A stretch of DNA of 64,000 bases from Erwinia sp. E602 (GTDB taxonomy: Bacteria; Pseudomonadota; Gammaproteobacteria; Enterobacterales; Enterobacteriaceae), in contig NZ_CP046582.1 of the NCBI RefSeq assembly GCF_018141005.1, forward strand, positions 682,001 through 746,000. The letters run 5' to 3'. Numbering within the stretch: the first letter of the stretch is position 1; every line of letters begins with the position of its first letter. Made by a program: the position numbers and the translations under genes. The notes below the pieces were generated by a model. It made no database searches, was not told the DNA's origin, and saw nothing but the letters and a program-made list of their open reading frames with translations. This document shows, one piece after another, positions 1 through 6,886 of the stretch.

Positions 1-941
1 AAATTGTCATCACCAACGGAGCGATGGAAGCGCTGAATCTCAGCCTGCAGGCGCTGACCGAGCCGGGTGACTGGGTGGCAATTGAAAACCCGTCCTTTTA
101 TGGCGCGCTGCAGGCAATCGAGCGGCTGAAGCTGAAGAGCGTGGCGATCGCCACCGACCCGCAGAACGGCATCGATCTCGACGAACTGAGCCGCGCGCTG
201 CAGCGCTGGCCGATCAAGGCGTTATGGATGATGAGCAATCAGCAGAACCCGGTTGGCTGCACCCTGAGCAAAGCCCGCAAGCAGCAGCTGGTGGCGCTGC
301 TGGCGCAGCATAACGTGGCGCTGATTGAGGATGACGTCTACAGCGAGCTCTATTTCGGCGCGGAGAAGCCGCTGCCGGCCAAAGCCTTCGACCGCAATGA
401 CAACGTGCTGCACTGCTCGTCGTTTTCGAAAAACCTGGTGGCCGGCTTTCGCGTCGGCTGGGTGGCCGCCGGAAAACATGCCCAGCGCATCCAGCGGCTG
501 CAGCTGATGAGTACGCTGTCAACCAGCGCCCCGATGCAGCAGGCGCTGGCCACCTACCTCGGCACCCGCAGCTACGATCTGCATCTGCGCCGCCTGCGGC
601 AGGTGCTGGAACAGCGTAAAAATCTGGCGCTGCTGTCGCTGAAGCGCCATCTGCCCGACGGCGCGCGCATCAACGAGTCGCGGGGGGGCTACTTCTTATG
701 GATTGAGCTGCCGGGCGGGGTGAATACCACCCAGCTTTACTACCGGGCGTTAGAGCAGAACATCAGCATTGCGCCGGGTAAGATGTTCTCATCCAGCGAG
801 CAGTACGCGAACTACTTCCGCTTTAACACCGCCTGGTGGCAGGAGCCACACGATGCGGCGGTCGCGACGCTGGGCCGGCTGATCGTCGAACTGATCGCCG
901 GGCCGGCGGCGTTACCGCCCGGCACGCGGGCAGGGGGTTAG
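1..941 (+). CDS. MocR-type (GntR + aminotransferase) regulator, YdcR-like, 5' truncated by window
   Basis: The frame is open from base 3, so the gene begins upstream of the window; only the aminotransferase-fold (class I/II) part is visible. The opening residues (VITNGAMEALN) are the usual entry into the large domain of MocR proteins, and the text resembles E. coli YdcR closely. The PLP-binding lysine is seen in SSFSKNLVAGFR, and the conserved Arg that binds the carboxylate is in FFRFN near the C-terminus. In this family the PLP domain senses an amino compound or PLP and an N-terminal winged helix (not visible here) binds DNA. The stop codon shares bases with the stop of the convergent ylaC-like gene. 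It could be a plain aminotransferase if the missing part lacks a GntR domain. Confidence 0.8.
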   Translation, partial: IVITNGAMEALNLSLQALTEPGDWVAIENPSFYGALQAIERLKLKSVAIATDPQNGIDLDELSRALQRWPIKALWMMSNQQNPVGCTLSKARKQQLVALLAQHNVALIEDDVYSELYFGAEKPLPAKAFDRNDNVLHCSSFSKNLVAGFRVGWVAAGKHAQRIQRLQLMSTLSTSAPMQQALATYLGTRSYDLHLRRLRQVLEQRKNLALLSLKRHLPDGARINESRGGYFLWIELPGGVNTTQLYYRALEQNISIAPGKMFSSSEQYANYFRFNTAWWQEPHDAAVATLGRLIVELIAGPAALPPGTRAGG

Positions 942-1423
942 ACCGCGGCGGCGCTCTTCTGGCCCCAGGTCAGGCGGAACACGTCGTAAAAGTCGACTTC
1001 GCCCTTTTTGGTCAGCAGTTTATCCACGCCCTGTTTGATCTCGTCCGGCACCTTGTCGTTGTTAAGAATATCGTTGATCGCCTGCGGCGACAGGGTGCGA
1101 ATGTAGTACCACTCGCCGTAATAGCAGACGCGAATATCGCTGACGTTGTCGATATCCTCGAAGCGGTATTTCGGCGTCACGTCCAGCAGCATCAGGCCGC
1201 TCATCAGTACGATAAACAGCGTCGCGCCCCAGAAGGCCGGCCAGCCGAGAAAGTCGGTGGTAAAGATCAGCGCGACGGTCAGAATGTAGCAACCGTACAT
1301 CGATGCCCACAGGCCCGGGTGTTTTTTCAAAAAGCTGAAGCTGAAGCGCGGTTTGTTATCGCGTTGCTCGGCGCGATTCAGGCTATCAATCTCGCGCAGC
1401 AGAATTTTTTTGACTTCTTCCAT
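938..1423 (-). CDS. ylaC: YlaC family inner-membrane protein
   Basis: A 161-residue protein that matches the YlaC family through its whole length: a polar N-terminal helix with RDNKPRFSFSFLKKHPGL, two membrane segments at about residues 37-58 and 63-83, then a cytoplasmic tail with the family landmarks YRFEDIDN and CYYGEWYYIR. Function is unknown in E. coli. The ATG at 1423 has an AGAGG ribosome site. It stands alone and converges on the MocR gene, the two stop codons overlapping by a few bases. Confidence 0.88.
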   Translation of the reverse strand: MEEVKKILLREIDSLNRAEQRDNKPRFSFSFLKKHPGLWASMYGCYILTVALIFTTDFLGWPAFWGATLFIVLMSGLMLLDVTPKYRFEDIDNVSDIRVCYYGEWYYIRTLSPQAINDILNNDKVPDEIKQGVDKLLTKKGEVDFYDVFRLTWGQKSAAAV

Positions 1424-1622
1424 GGATTACCTCTGTTATGGAATGCGGACAGAGTGATAGTAAACGCTATTTTTGCCGGTAACAGCAGACACAGTTCACG
1501 TTTATCAGGCTATAACAGTTTGGTGAACGGGTGAAAGAGTAGCTGTAAAAGTGCCCGGCGTGTAAACTTGGCTGCCCCGCAGCACCGCGGTGTGGTTCGG
1601 GATAATGGAGGCGTGAGCATAC

Positions 1623-2612
1623 ATGATGTTGAAATTTCTCCCCTTGCTTGCAGGCAGCCTGTTACTCGGATCGGGGCTGCCGGTGCAGGTGCTGGACTGC
1701 GGACGAGCGGCCAGCCTGATGGAAAATACCGTCTGCGATGTGCCGGAGCTAAGCTGGCTGGATCGCGTATTTAGCAACGCATTTAATGATGAAGTGCTGC
1801 GGGATCCCCCCGGTGCCACGCAACGGATCGCGGCGTGGGCGGCAACGCGTGATGCCTGCCGCAACGCAGGCTGCCTGCGGGGAGTCTACCTGAGCGGTAT
1901 TGGCCAGCTGCATCAGACCCCGCAAACCTTCGACTGGGAAGGCCAGTGGTGGAACACCAGCGCTACGGCGGGCAACGGCGGGCGGATTAATATCAAGCAT
2001 CCGGCAAAATGGCAGTACCGCATGGATGTGGAAGCCTGGGGCGGCAGTCATCGTTATGACTTCACCAGCAGCCTCGATTTTTATGGCGGCCTGGCGCTGA
2101 GTTATAACCCTGTATGGGGAGGTGATTGTGGCCTGATCCTGATCCCCCTGCCGGATGGCCGGTTAAAGGTGAGCAGCGATCAGCAGGGAAAGTGTGATGT
2201 GCTGCTACCCGGCATCATGGCCTTCGACGGCATCTATATGAAAGCAGAGGCCGATCCGCGGCCGGACGCGACGTTACTGAGCCTCGGTATCTTCCCGGAT
2301 AAAGCCACGGATGAGCGCTTCCGACAGCTGGTGGGCAGTGATTATGCGCACTATCTGGCCACGGCCACCCGCTTTGTCTACGGTGATGACCAGGATAACC
2401 TCGGGGCCACCGTGGTCACGATGTGGTACGAAGGGATGGCCAACCGGCGGGCGGCGATAGTGATGTACACGCCTGACGGCAACATCTGGGCGATGCGCGT
2501 GGAACCGGGCGGAAAACAGGGGGTCAGCGTCCATTATGCCACCACCGCGCAGGATAAGCAGGCGCTGCCTGAAACGCTGAAGGCGTGGCGGGCGCGTTTT
2601 GCCGATCGCTAA
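1623..2612 (+). CDS. exported protein with LprI/DUF1311-like N-terminal region, function unknown
   Basis: A 329-residue protein with a signal peptide (residues 1 to about 22) and a GGAGG site upstream of 1623. Residues about 25-95 carry the pattern of the lysozyme-inhibitor LprI / DUF1311 group: paired cysteines (LDCGRA, NTVCDVPEL, RDACRNAGCLR), a short acidic helix and a W-x-x-xRDxC segment. The rest is rich in aromatic residues and looks like a beta-rich periplasmic domain that I do not recognise. Lysozyme inhibition should not be assumed, because only the cysteine-rich module resembles that family. The gene is monocistronic and ends at a strong palindrome shared with the convergent gene. 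Confidence 0.6.
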   Translation: MMLKFLPLLAGSLLLGSGLPVQVLDCGRAASLMENTVCDVPELSWLDRVFSNAFNDEVLRDPPGATQRIAAWAATRDACRNAGCLRGVYLSGIGQLHQTPQTFDWEGQWWNTSATAGNGGRINIKHPAKWQYRMDVEAWGGSHRYDFTSSLDFYGGLALSYNPVWGGDCGLILIPLPDGRLKVSSDQQGKCDVLLPGIMAFDGIYMKAEADPRPDATLLSLGIFPDKATDERFRQLVGSDYAHYLATATRFVYGDDQDNLGATVVTMWYEGMANRRAAIVMYTPDGNIWAMRVEPGGKQGVSVHYATTAQDKQALPETLKAWRARFADR

Positions 2613-2618
2613 CGCTGG

Positions 2619-2636
2619 CGGGGCAGCGCTGCCCCG
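2619..2636. terminator. perfect 18-bp palindrome between convergent genes
   Basis: CGGGGCAGCGCTGCCCCG is self-complementary and lies between the stops of the exported protein and the small membrane protein. It could end transcription from both sides, but it has no T-tract, so a factor-independent role is uncertain. Confidence 0.45.
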
Positions 2637-2649
2637 TCAGCCTGACGTA

Positions 2650-3105
2650 TCAGTTGACCAGTAAAATTTGCCCTGACGGCGTAATGGCCAGCAGGTCTTT
2701 GCCAAAATGTACCGCATCAAAGCGCACGCCGTTCTGCTCCGCGTTACCCAAAATATTTTTGATCATTCTGGCGTTGCCGCTGTCCGCATAGTGGATCGGG
2801 CGATAGCGCCAGGTGACGCCTTCACCGTCGGCCTGGGGTTGTTCAAGGCTGACTTTCGCCATAAACCGGTTGTCATTGGGGCTGGTCAGGGTGAGCACCA
2901 GGCTGTTGTCGCGCCGATCGAAGTGGGTGTCGTAAATTTCCCGCTGGCTGGCCAGCAGATCGTAATAGCCCAGCTGTAGATCTTCCCCGGTGAAGGTGTC
3001 AAAAAGTAGCGCACCACCCTTATCGGAGGGCCGGTGAATCAGCCCGGCGGCTAAAAGCAGCACTGTAATCAGCAGTACACTAACGAGCGCAATTGGCCAT
3101 TTCAT
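2650..3105 (-). CDS. small membrane-anchored partner of ToxR-like regulator (ToxS-like position)
   Basis: About 151 residues from the ATG at 3105 (an upstream ATG at 3126 is possible). One N-terminal membrane segment (WPIALVSVLLITVLLLAAGL) is followed by about 125 periplasmic residues with no cysteine. The start lies inside the 3' end of the upstream ToxR-like gene, so translation is probably coupled. In ToxRS and TcpPH systems a gene placed like this encodes a periplasmic effector that stabilises the regulator. I infer the same role from size, topology and position only; I recognise no sequence family. Confidence 0.6.
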   Translation of the reverse strand: MKWPIALVSVLLITVLLLAAGLIHRPSDKGGALLFDTFTGEDLQLGYYDLLASQREIYDTHFDRRDNSLVLTLTSPNDNRFMAKVSLEQPQADGEGVTWRYRPIHYADSGNARMIKNILGNAEQNGVRFDAVHFGKDLLAITPSGQILLVN

Positions 3106-3991
3106 TGATTTTTCTCTGTGTTTCACGGGAAATCAGTGTGTTCAGCTGTACTTCATCCGTGCGCCAGTTACTGATATTCATCGCCAGCTGTTTCGCACCG
3201 CAGGCATTTTTCAGCGACAGGGTGTAATTGAGTGATGAGCCATAGGCATAGAAGTAAACGTCCATCGTCATTTTACTGCTCGCCAGCTGCTGGTTAAGGG
3301 TGAACAATACCGGCCCCAGCTGGCTGCTTAAATCTTCCGCTGCAGAGAAGACCTCCCAGCCGCGATACAGCTCGACCAGGCGAATATTGCTGTAGACCCC
3401 TGCACTGACTTCCGTCATTTCAGACCCCTCGGTGGCGATCTGTCTGCCGAACAGCCAGCCGGCCACCACCAGCAACACCATGCACTGGCACGCCACCAGC
3501 CGTCGCCAGAAACGGCTGGGGCGGGGAGGCGTGCTGACGGGCTCTGGCAGTATGGCGGGGGGCCCGGCCTCTGACGGCGCAGGCTCCTCGTCCACCGGTA
3601 GCTCCTCGTTCACCGGTAGTTCATCGGCGCGGGTGCTGGTGCTGGGGGCTACCGTCTCTGCTGACGGGCCAGAATGGCAAAAGTCGGCGTCAAGGATATA
3701 GCCCTTGCGGGGCAGCGTGCGGATGATACGCTGCTCTTTGCCATTATCATCCAGCGCCACGCGCAGTGCGTGAATCGCATTCGGCAGGCTGTTATTACCG
3801 ATGACCCGGCGTTCCCACACCAGGCTGGTCAGCTCATCGCGTGAGAGCGGTTGCCCGACATGCTCAATCAGCACCTGTAACAGCTTAAACTGGAACTCGC
3901 CGAGCCGCCGCTGCTCGCCGGTTTGCTGATGTATAAGCGAGCCGGACGCGGAGTCAACCAGCCAGTGATGAATAATAAAATCCGTGTTCAT
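3080..3991 (-). CDS. ToxR/CadC-like transmembrane winged-helix regulator
   Basis: A 303-residue protein. Residues about 1-105 form an OmpR/PhoB-type winged helix (LGEFQFKLLQVLIEH, ELTSLVWERRVIGNNSLPNAIHALR, IIRTLPRKGYIL), the layout of ToxR, CadC and PsaE. A Pro/Glu-rich linker (about 115-155) leads to one membrane helix (about 163-185) and a periplasmic domain of about 115 residues with two cysteines (NACGAK and the C-terminal NCAR) that could form a disulfide, as in ToxR. It probably binds DNA from the membrane and senses a periplasmic signal. Its target is unknown; the overlapping downstream membrane gene is the likely co-sensor. Confidence 0.78.
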   Translation of the reverse strand: MNTDFIIHHWLVDSASGSLIHQQTGEQRRLGEFQFKLLQVLIEHVGQPLSRDELTSLVWERRVIGNNSLPNAIHALRVALDDNGKEQRIIRTLPRKGYILDADFCHSGPSAETVAPSTSTRADELPVNEELPVDEEPAPSEAGPPAILPEPVSTPPRPSRFWRRLVACQCMVLLVVAGWLFGRQIATEGSEMTEVSAGVYSNIRLVELYRGWEVFSAAEDLSSQLGPVLFTLNQQLASSKMTMDVYFYAYGSSLNYTLSLKNACGAKQLAMNISNWRTDEVQLNTLISRETQRKINEMANCAR

Positions 3992-4155
3992 AATTCATTT
4001 TTCGTTAAATCCGGGGAGATATTTTTACCTGTAACGGAGCGTTTTACCATCAAATTATCCGATTAGTTATCAGTTGAAACTATCTTTTCAGCTGAGGTGT
4101 GACTGCCCGAAGGGGAGCCGATACCCGGCAGGCGGACGGGATACCGCCCTGAGTG

Positions 4156-4173
4156 CTGTCTTATTCCGGTCAT
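4156..4173 (+). promoter_or_regulatory. candidate Pho box upstream of olsF-like gene
   Basis: Two seven-base repeats, CTGTCTT and CGGTCAT, each one mismatch from the PhoB half-site CTGTCAT, are separated by four bases, the standard 11-bp pitch. A weak -10 (CATAAG) follows 8 bases later at 4182-4187, about 50 bases before the chosen GTG start. Induction of ornithine lipids by phosphate limitation is known in other bacteria, which supports the reading. Confidence 0.6.
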
Positions 4174-4237
4174 TTTTTTGCCATAAGCGGTTCATCCACG
4201 CTGGGTAGTGTCGGCTAAAACGCCCGGAGATCCGCCT

Positions 4238-6043
4238 GTGTTTACTATCGAAACCGTACTGGAAGAACTCAGCCCTCAGCATCGTACCCCCTCATGGCAA
4301 AAATCCCTGCTGCGCGTGTTGCTGCACGAAAAAGAGTTTCAGCAGTTCAACCAGAAATACCGCCACCTGAAGGGGCTGGATATGGTGGAACAGGTGCTGG
4401 AGTACCTCGACGTCAGCTGCGAACTCAGCGAACGCGATCTGGAGCAGATCCCCAGCCAGGGGCCGGTGGTGATCGTTGCCAACCATCCGCTGGGCACGCT
4501 GGACGGCCTGGCGCTGCTGCACGCCGTCTCACAGGTACGTCGCGATGTGAAAATCGTCACCAATCGTCTGCTCAACTGCCTGGAGTCGCTGAGCAGCCTG
4601 ATGCTGCCGGTGGACAATATGGGCAACCGCACCAGCCGCCAGCAGCTGGCGACGATGCAGGAGCAGATGGAGAACCAGGGCGTGCTGATCTTCTTCCCGG
4701 CCGGCGAAGTGTCACGCTTCGGCAGCAAAGGGGTGAAGGATGGCAAATGGAGCCACGGCTTCCTTAAGCTGGCGGCCCGCTACCGCGCGCCGGTGGTGCC
4801 GATCCACGTCAGCGGCCGCAACAGCGCGCTGTTCTACCTCACCTCGAAAATCTACCGGCCGCTGTCGATGCTGCTGCTGGTCAAAGAGATGTTCCATAAC
4901 CGCGGCGCGCGGCTGAAGCTGAAGATTGGCAAACGCATCCCTTACGCCAGCTGGCACGACGGCCACACGCCGGCCAAAGCGCTGGCGGCACGCTTTCGCC
5001 GTCACCTGTATCGGGTCGGTGCAGGCAAGCCGGCGCTGTTCCAGACCGAAGCGGCCATCGCCCGTGCGGAAGACCGCGCGGTGCTGAAGCGCGCGCTGGC
5101 CGGCTGCGAAGTGCTTGGCCAGCTGCCGGACGGCAAAATGATTTACCTCTACCGCCGCAACGGCGAAGACTACGTGCCGATCCTGCGCGAGCTGGGGCGG
5201 CTGCGTGAAATTGCCTTCCGCGCGGTGGGCGAGGGCAGCGGCACCCGTCGCGACCTCGATGACTATGATGATGACTACTATCACCTGATCCTGTGGGACG
5301 AAGAGGCGCTGGATATCGTCGGTGCCTACCGCTTTATCCCTACCGCCGAACAGTTAGAGCGCAAGGGCGTCGAGGGGATCTACAGCCACAGCCTGTTCCA
5401 CTACGACCATCAGATGAACCCGATTCTGATGCAGGGCATCGAGCTTGGGCGCAGCTTTATCCAGCCCGCTTACTGGGGCAAACGCGGCCTTGACTATCTG
5501 TGGCTGGGGATCGGCGCATATCTGGCCAAATACCCGCAGTATCGCTACCTGTTCGGTCCGGTTTCCATCTCCGGCGGCCTGCCGCTGGCGGCGCGCGATC
5601 TGCTGGTCGCGTTCTACCGCCTGTGGTTTGCCCCGGCGCTGCCGCTGGCCGCCTCCCGCCGCCCGTATCCGGCCTCGCTGCCGGACGTGCTGGCGCAGTT
5701 TCACGGCGTAAGCTACGGCGAAGATCTGAAGACGCTGAAGCGGCTGCTGACCAACCTCGGCACCGGCATTCCGCCGCTCTACAAGCAGTATTCAGAGTTG
5801 TGTGAAACCGGCGGCGTGCAGTTTATCGATTTCGGCAGCGACCCGGACTTTAACCACTGCATCGACGGGCTGGTGCTGGTGGATCTTACCCGGCTGAAAG
5901 AGAGCCGCTACCAGCGTTATATTGCGGTGCATCAGCAGGGAGAAGAGACGGGGACGGCGCAGCAGGGAACCCGTGCGGAGATGGCCGAAATGGCCGGGGT
6001 TTCGCAGCATCCTGCCAGCGCGGAACACCACGCCACAGCCTGA
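4238..6043 (+). CDS. olsF: bifunctional ornithine lipid synthase OlsF-like (acyltransferase + GNAT)
   Basis: About 601 residues from the GTG at 4238, chosen because GGAGA lies 8 bases upstream; an earlier GTG at 4208 is possible. The N-terminal part (about 60-265) is a PlsC-like acyltransferase with the acceptor motif NHPLGTLDG and the later FFPAGEVSR. The C-terminal part (about 310-570) is an OlsB-like N-acyltransferase of GNAT type (LWDEEALDIVGAYRF, LELGRSFI-like, YLFGPVSIS). In OlsF proteins the GNAT half makes lyso-ornithine lipid and the PlsC half adds the second acyl chain, giving a phosphorus-free membrane lipid. The gene is monocistronic, has a candidate Pho box and ends at a strong terminator. 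Annotation pipelines may call it a hemolysin-like acyltransferase. Confidence 0.75.
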   Translation: MFTIETVLEELSPQHRTPSWQKSLLRVLLHEKEFQQFNQKYRHLKGLDMVEQVLEYLDVSCELSERDLEQIPSQGPVVIVANHPLGTLDGLALLHAVSQVRRDVKIVTNRLLNCLESLSSLMLPVDNMGNRTSRQQLATMQEQMENQGVLIFFPAGEVSRFGSKGVKDGKWSHGFLKLAARYRAPVVPIHVSGRNSALFYLTSKIYRPLSMLLLVKEMFHNRGARLKLKIGKRIPYASWHDGHTPAKALAARFRRHLYRVGAGKPALFQTEAAIARAEDRAVLKRALAGCEVLGQLPDGKMIYLYRRNGEDYVPILRELGRLREIAFRAVGEGSGTRRDLDDYDDDYYHLILWDEEALDIVGAYRFIPTAEQLERKGVEGIYSHSLFHYDHQMNPILMQGIELGRSFIQPAYWGKRGLDYLWLGIGAYLAKYPQYRYLFGPVSISGGLPLAARDLLVAFYRLWFAPALPLAASRRPYPASLPDVLAQFHGVSYGEDLKTLKRLLTNLGTGIPPLYKQYSELCETGGVQFIDFGSDPDFNHCIDGLVLVDLTRLKESRYQRYIAVHQQGEETGTAQQGTRAEMAEMAGVSQHPASAEHHATA

Positions 6044-6061
6044 CCGCTAAACTGCACGCAT

Positions 6062-6099
6062 AAAAAAAGAACCCGTCCGTGAGGAGGGTTCTTTTTTTT
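6062..6099. terminator. bidirectional rho-independent terminator
   Basis: A stem made of AAAAGAACCC and GGGTTCTTTT with an A-run before and a T-run after works in both directions: for the olsF-like gene on + and for any leftward transcript from the toxin-like locus. Confidence 0.85.
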
Positions 6100-6164
6100 G
6101 TTCCTGCAACAGTTGGTTGCTGAGCAGAGAACCTTAGCAGTAAGCCCGTACCCGCTTAATGCCG

Positions 6165-6188
6165 ATCATCGTTGTGATACTGCAACTG
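6165..6188 (+). repeat. partial duplicate of the toxin-like coding sequence
   Basis: These 24 bases match 6606-6629, inside the 28-codon hydrophobic ORF, at 23 of 24 positions. The copy sits in a short open frame (ATG at 6159) that soon leaves the hydrophobic pattern, so it looks like a remnant of a second toxin gene or part of an antisense RNA target region. Confidence 0.6.
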
Positions 6189-6325
6189 CCTGAGATTAAC
6201 CTTCCCGGAATGAGTCACCGCTCGCGCCGGGGGATGCTGTCAGTGAGGCTGTAACTTACCGGACCACAGCAGATCAGACAGGTCTACGGTAGATGAACAG
6301 GGCTTCAACGTCAAGATTCAACTGA

Positions 6326-6355
6326 TTGTTTTTTGATCTGAGCGAAATGTATACT
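6326..6355 (+). promoter_or_regulatory. candidate sigma-70 promoter of toxin-like mRNA
   Basis: TTGTTT (6326-6331) and TATACT (6350-6355) are 18 bases apart. Transcription would start near 6362 and give a leader of about 195 bases before the small ORF and a total RNA of about 330 bases. I see no LexA box here, unlike E. coli tisAB. Confidence 0.5.
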
Positions 6356-6535
6356 GATGCACGGTGAGCAGGGATGCCGTTGCGAGAGCTGTGGGTGTTC
6401 AGTCAGTGAGGGTTTATCCCGATCGGTAACAGATGGTGCTGCCCGGTTTGCCCCCACCCGCAGAGTGTCGCATGTCCCTGTTACCGGGTACAAACCGTGA
6501 AGGGAAGCTCAAGGGCATTCATGGCGCTGTGCGCA

Positions 6536-6551
6536 CTCCCGTAACAGGGAG
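6536..6551 (+). promoter_or_regulatory. ribosome site sequestered in a hairpin
   Basis: CTCCC (6536-6540) and GGGAG (6547-6551) pair around a six-base loop, and GGGAG is the only Shine-Dalgarno sequence for the ATG at 6558. Masking of the ribosome site by structure is typical of type I toxin mRNAs such as tisB. Confidence 0.55.
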
Positions 6552-6557
6552 AAAGTG

Positions 6558-6644
6558 ATGGAAATTGCCTTGCTGGTGCTTGAGTTAATCAACGCCGTGC
6601 TGCAAATCATCGTTGCGATACTGCAACTGACCGGCCGTCTGTAA
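6558..6644 (+). CDS. 28-residue hydrophobic peptide, candidate type I toxin (TisB/ZorO-like)
   Basis: The reading frame encodes one amphipathic helix starting MEIALLVLELINAVLQIIVA, with a C-terminal LQLTGRL. Length, the repeated Leu/Ile/Val pattern and the segment AVLQ/LQL recall TisB and ZorO, which insert in the inner membrane and dissipate its potential. A long structured leader, an occluded ribosome site and a strong terminator just after the stop fit a type I toxin mRNA. A caveat is that the peptide is slightly acidic (E2, E9, R27), whereas known toxins are usually neutral or basic. It could instead be an ordinary small membrane protein. Confidence 0.5.
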   Translation: MEIALLVLELINAVLQIIVAILQLTGRL

Positions 6645-6663
6645 TGGCCGGAACTTGAATAAG

Positions 6664-6691
6664 GGACAGCCTCACCGGGCTGTCCTTTTTT
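6664..6691 (+). terminator. rho-independent terminator of toxin-like gene
   Basis: GGACAGC and GCTGTCC form a seven-pair stem around eight bases, followed by six T residues, 20 bases after the small ORF. Confidence 0.85.
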
Positions 6692-6886
6692 CGTATTTAT
6701 ATGACTTTATGTGACGCTTATCTGATTCTGTTATCTGTAACGCGCTGATCTACTTCATTTCTCTTCTTTCATTACTCCCAGCCTAACGACCCAGCGCCGT
6801 GCGTAATTGTGGCGTCATGACTCTGCGCGCACACTGACAGGTCTGAGTGCGGCAACGCACGCCCACCGCCTGCCGGAGGTCACACC

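Noticed and set aside
6340..6375. possible LexA box for the toxin-like gene (as in tisAB)
   Set aside because: The only CTG and CAG pair is spaced 12 bases rather than 10, and the core lacks the TATATA-type sequence.
6311..6493. 60-residue open frame on - over the toxin leader
   Set aside because: No ribosome site and no hydrophobic or known pattern; it overlaps the candidate promoter and leader of the small peptide.
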